Assembly: GCA_002787175.1 (NCBI GenBank)
Contig: PCWC01000116.1
Location: forward strand, 1-5,545
DNA from: Parcubacteria group bacterium CG11_big_fil_rev_8_21_14_0_20_39_22
GTDB lineage: Bacteria > Patescibacteriota > Minisyncoccia > Phycocordibacterales > GCA-002787175
Direction: 5' to 3'
Length of the DNA: 5,545 bases
Below the pieces are notes generated by a model that ran no database searches, was not told the DNA's origin, and saw nothing but the letters and a program-made list of their open reading frames with translations. Positions 4,197 through 5,545 of this stretch are shown in pieces. How positions within the stretch are numbered: the first letter of the stretch is position 1; each line of letters starts with the position of its first letter. The translations under genes were made by a program, and so were the position numbers.

Positions 4197-4949
4197 ATGA
4201 AGCATAAAATGATTATGGCTGTTATAGCATTTCTACTTGCAAGTGGGGGCTATGGCGGATACAAAATAATAAAAGCAACCGATGAAAAAGCATACGAGGC
4301 GGCGTTGCACAAAGTCGAGAGGGTCGTGGACGGAGATACTCTAATCCTTTCGGATGAAAACCGTGTGAGGCTTTTGGGAGTGGACGCTCCGGAGAGAGGA
4401 GCTTGTTATTACGGAGAGTCTAAGGAATACCTTGTTGATTTGCTTGAGGGCAAAGATATAAGGATAGAAAAAGGACTGACAGCGAAAGATGACTACGGCA
4501 GACTACTTAGATGGGTAATACTACCCTCCCCTGAAAAAGACGAGGATAATATTCTTGTAAATGAGAAGATATTGGAGACGGGGCACGCCTTGAGATTATC
4601 GTATTCAGATGAAAGTGTCGATGATAACAGGTACAGAGATATCCTGGTTACAGCCGAAAAAGAAGCCAAAAACAAAGAACTGGGAATTTGGTCTGAATGT
4701 GAAGTCGAAGATCCAAAAGAAAATACTTCCGCCCTTCGTGAAATTGATACCGGTCCGACTGATCCGAATTGCACCATAAAGGGAAACATTTCTGAAAAGG
4801 GCTATGGCAGAAATTATTTCTTTGATTATTGTCCGAATTACAATAGAATAAAAATCGATACCAGAAAGGGAGAGTCCTATTTTTGTAACGTGGAAGAAGC
4901 CGAGGAAGCAGGTTTTGTGATGTCGGAAAGTTGTGGGAATACTTTTTAA
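4197..4949 (+). CDS. Membrane-anchored or secreted thermonuclease (SNase domain)
   Basis: 250 residues. An N-terminal hydrophobic segment (about 5-25) after M-K-H-K is a signal peptide or membrane anchor, so the nuclease should act outside the cytoplasm. The staphylococcal nuclease domain follows (about 38-168). Equivalents of all the key residues are visible: D45-G-D47-T48, R58 in RLLGVDAPE, D63, E66, and R102 in YGR, with the closing LGIW motif at 162-165. The family cleaves DNA and RNA and needs Ca2+. A linker (169-190) leads to a C-terminal cysteine-rich module, N-C-T-I-K-G-N-I-S (191-199) ... G-E-S-Y-F-C (225-230) ... E-E-A-E-E-A-G-F (233-240), a pattern I recall at the C-termini of other bacterial extracytoplasmic nucleases, though here without the usual H-x-P-G. 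Only a weak AGAG precedes the start. Nutrient DNA degradation is a plausible role but is inferred. Confidence 0.9.
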   Translation: MKHKMIMAVIAFLLASGGYGGYKIIKATDEKAYEAALHKVERVVDGDTLILSDENRVRLLGVDAPERGACYYGESKEYLVDLLEGKDIRIEKGLTAKDDYGRLLRWVILPSPEKDEDNILVNEKILETGHALRLSYSDESVDDNRYRDILVTAEKEAKNKELGIWSECEVEDPKENTSALREIDTGPTDPNCTIKGNISEKGYGRNYFFDYCPNYNRIKIDTRKGESYFCNVEEAEEAGFVMSESCGNTF

Positions 4950-4976
4950 TTAACATTAAATAAAAACTATGTAACA

Positions 4977-5122
4977 TAGGACATACGCAAATGGATGAAA
5001 TTCGAGGCGCACAAGGATTTTATCCTGAGTGCTATGCCTTATAGAGCGAAGGATAAAAACCGCAGTTGGGCGGAGACCCTGTCATCCGACTGGGCAAGAG
5101 TTCGCCATTTGCGTATGTCCTA
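4977..5122. mobile_element. MITE-like palindromic element 3 (before the winged-helix gene)
   Basis: ATAGGACATACGCAAATGG (4976-4994) and its exact complement (5105-5123) form a 19-base inverted repeat. Read with TA target duplications at 4977-4978 and 5121-5122, the element is 142 bp. The interior is weakly palindromic (GGATTTTATCC at 5014-5024; GGATAAAAACC at 5050-5060). It carries no independent gene but is open in one frame, so it supplies an ATG at 4995 that is in frame with the downstream gene. It shares its TA-flanked layout, but not its sequence, with elements 1 and 2. Confidence 0.82.
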
Positions 5123-5129
5123 TAAAATT

Positions 5130-5477
5130 ATGAATTATTTAACTTTAATTATTACAGTCGCCATTGTCGGATTTATACTCGGCAGAATTTCGGTAGGCAC
5201 TCGGAATTTAAACAAAAATAAAGTAGAGCTTGAAAAAATGCGAGAGGAAGCGCGACAGGCGCTGACGGATAGAACCAAAGAAAGGAAGGACAAGATTTTG
5301 TATCTGATGAAAGGAGAATTGGAACACTTAAACGAGCTTAGAGCTTGCGGTGTAAGTGATATGAGCAAGGGTATTACTTCTGATAATGTCGAAAAACTCT
5401 TGGGAGTGTCTAACAGCACCGCCCTTAGGTACCTAAATGAACTTGAAAGAGAGGGTAAAAGGTTCTGTAAAGATTAG
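5130..5477 (+). CDS. Membrane-anchored winged-helix (DeoR-type HTH) protein
   Basis: 115 residues from the ATG at 5130. Order of parts: an N-terminal membrane segment (MNYLTLIITVAIVGFILGRI, 1-20), a charged coiled-coil-like helix (about 28-60, KVELEKMREEARQAL...), and a C-terminal winged-helix region, R-K-D-K-I-L-Y-L-M then G-I-T-S-D-N-V-E-K-L-L-G-V-S-N-S-T-A-L-R-Y-L-N-E-L-E-R-E-G-K. The start at 5130 is preferred over 4995: the extra 45 residues come from element 3 and its right inverted repeat, and the protein after 5130 begins with a clean membrane segment. No Shine-Dalgarno is visible for either start. The C-terminus ends abruptly after the recognition helix (E-G-K-R-F-C-K-D), where relatives continue through the wing, so it may be truncated or frameshifted. 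A role in DNA-binding regulation at the membrane is inferred. Confidence 0.75.
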   Translation: MNYLTLIITVAIVGFILGRISVGTRNLNKNKVELEKMREEARQALTDRTKERKDKILYLMKGELEHLNELRACGVSDMSKGITSDNVEKLLGVSNSTALRYLNELEREGKRFCKD

Positions 5478-5502
5478 TGTGTCTCATCCCTGTTAATAAA
5501 TG

Positions 5503-5536
5503 AAAATTGGTGAACCGGAAACTTCGACCAATTTTT
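5503..5536 (+). terminator. Hairpin, probable terminator of the winged-helix gene
   Basis: AAAATTGGT (5503-5511) pairs perfectly with ACCAATTTT (5527-5535), with a short inner GAA/TTC pairing, and the stem ends in TTTTT. It lies 25 bases past the stop. The stem is AT-rich, so it may be modest in strength, and it could also be the first part of another palindromic repeat cut by the window edge. Confidence 0.5.
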
Positions 5537-5545
5537 GTGCTCGAA

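Noticed and set aside
4493..4977. Minus-strand open frames over the thermonuclease gene
   Set aside because: They are shadows of the conserved plus-strand frame with no family features.
4995..5129. N-terminal 45 residues of the winged-helix gene as native protein
   Set aside because: They are encoded by element 3, including its right-hand inverted repeat, and precede a membrane segment that makes a natural start.
1..5545. Alternative genetic code (UGA read as glycine)
   Set aside because: The genes end in TAA or TAG and no gene needs UGA to be read through, so nothing here tests the point.
1..5545. tRNA or rRNA genes
   Set aside because: I found no TTCRANNC-type T-arm with a matching acceptor stem and no rRNA core sequence.

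Overview
The window most resembles a piece of a candidate-phyla-radiation (Patescibacteria/Parcubacteria-like) genome. This is inference from gene content: a compact solitary PemK/MazF-like toxin, a divergent Mur ligase, NUDIX hydrolases, a membrane-anchored thermonuclease and a small membrane-anchored winged-helix protein, with moderate-to-low GC and weak or absent Shine-Dalgarno sites on several genes. No marker gene fixes the lineage.

Layout. 1-120 may hold the last codons of an upstream gene. 127-152 is a hairpin terminator serving the minus-strand NUDIX gene (175-585). That gene is divergent from a MazF-like gene (677-1126), and the two share a 91-bp region carrying a near-consensus promoter on the plus strand and a weaker one on the minus strand. 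A Mur ligase of Mpl/MurC type follows (1158-2633). Its frame is open throughout but carries at least four blocks of repeat-like DNA translated in frame. 2742-3587 is a second NUDIX gene interrupted by two different palindromic elements. Then come a small minus-strand gene of unknown function (3764-3952) with its own promoter and terminator, a palindrome-rich regulatory region (3985-4110), a secreted or anchored thermonuclease (4197-4949), and a membrane-anchored winged-helix protein (5130-5477). A third palindromic element sits just before the last gene.

The main story is repeat invasion. Three short non-coding elements (142-184 bp) have perfect or near-perfect terminal inverted repeats of 12-22 bp, and each can be read as lying between TA dinucleotides: 2833-3005, 3311-3498 and 4977-5122. 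Their sequences differ, but the shared layout suggests MITE-like elements using a TA target, as IS630/Tc1-mariner transposases do. Removing the first two in silico restores a continuous NUDIX frame of about 162 codons. The third supplies an upstream in-frame ATG that falsely lengthens the last gene.

A second pattern is a set of palindromes centred on GTCTGAC (3605-3621, 4036-4058, 4076-4110, plus a half-like copy at 3985-3994 by the minus-strand promoter). They could be operators or short hairpin repeats. No single pathway ties the genes together; the Mur ligase belongs to peptidoglycan metabolism, and the rest are housecleaning, nuclease and regulatory functions.
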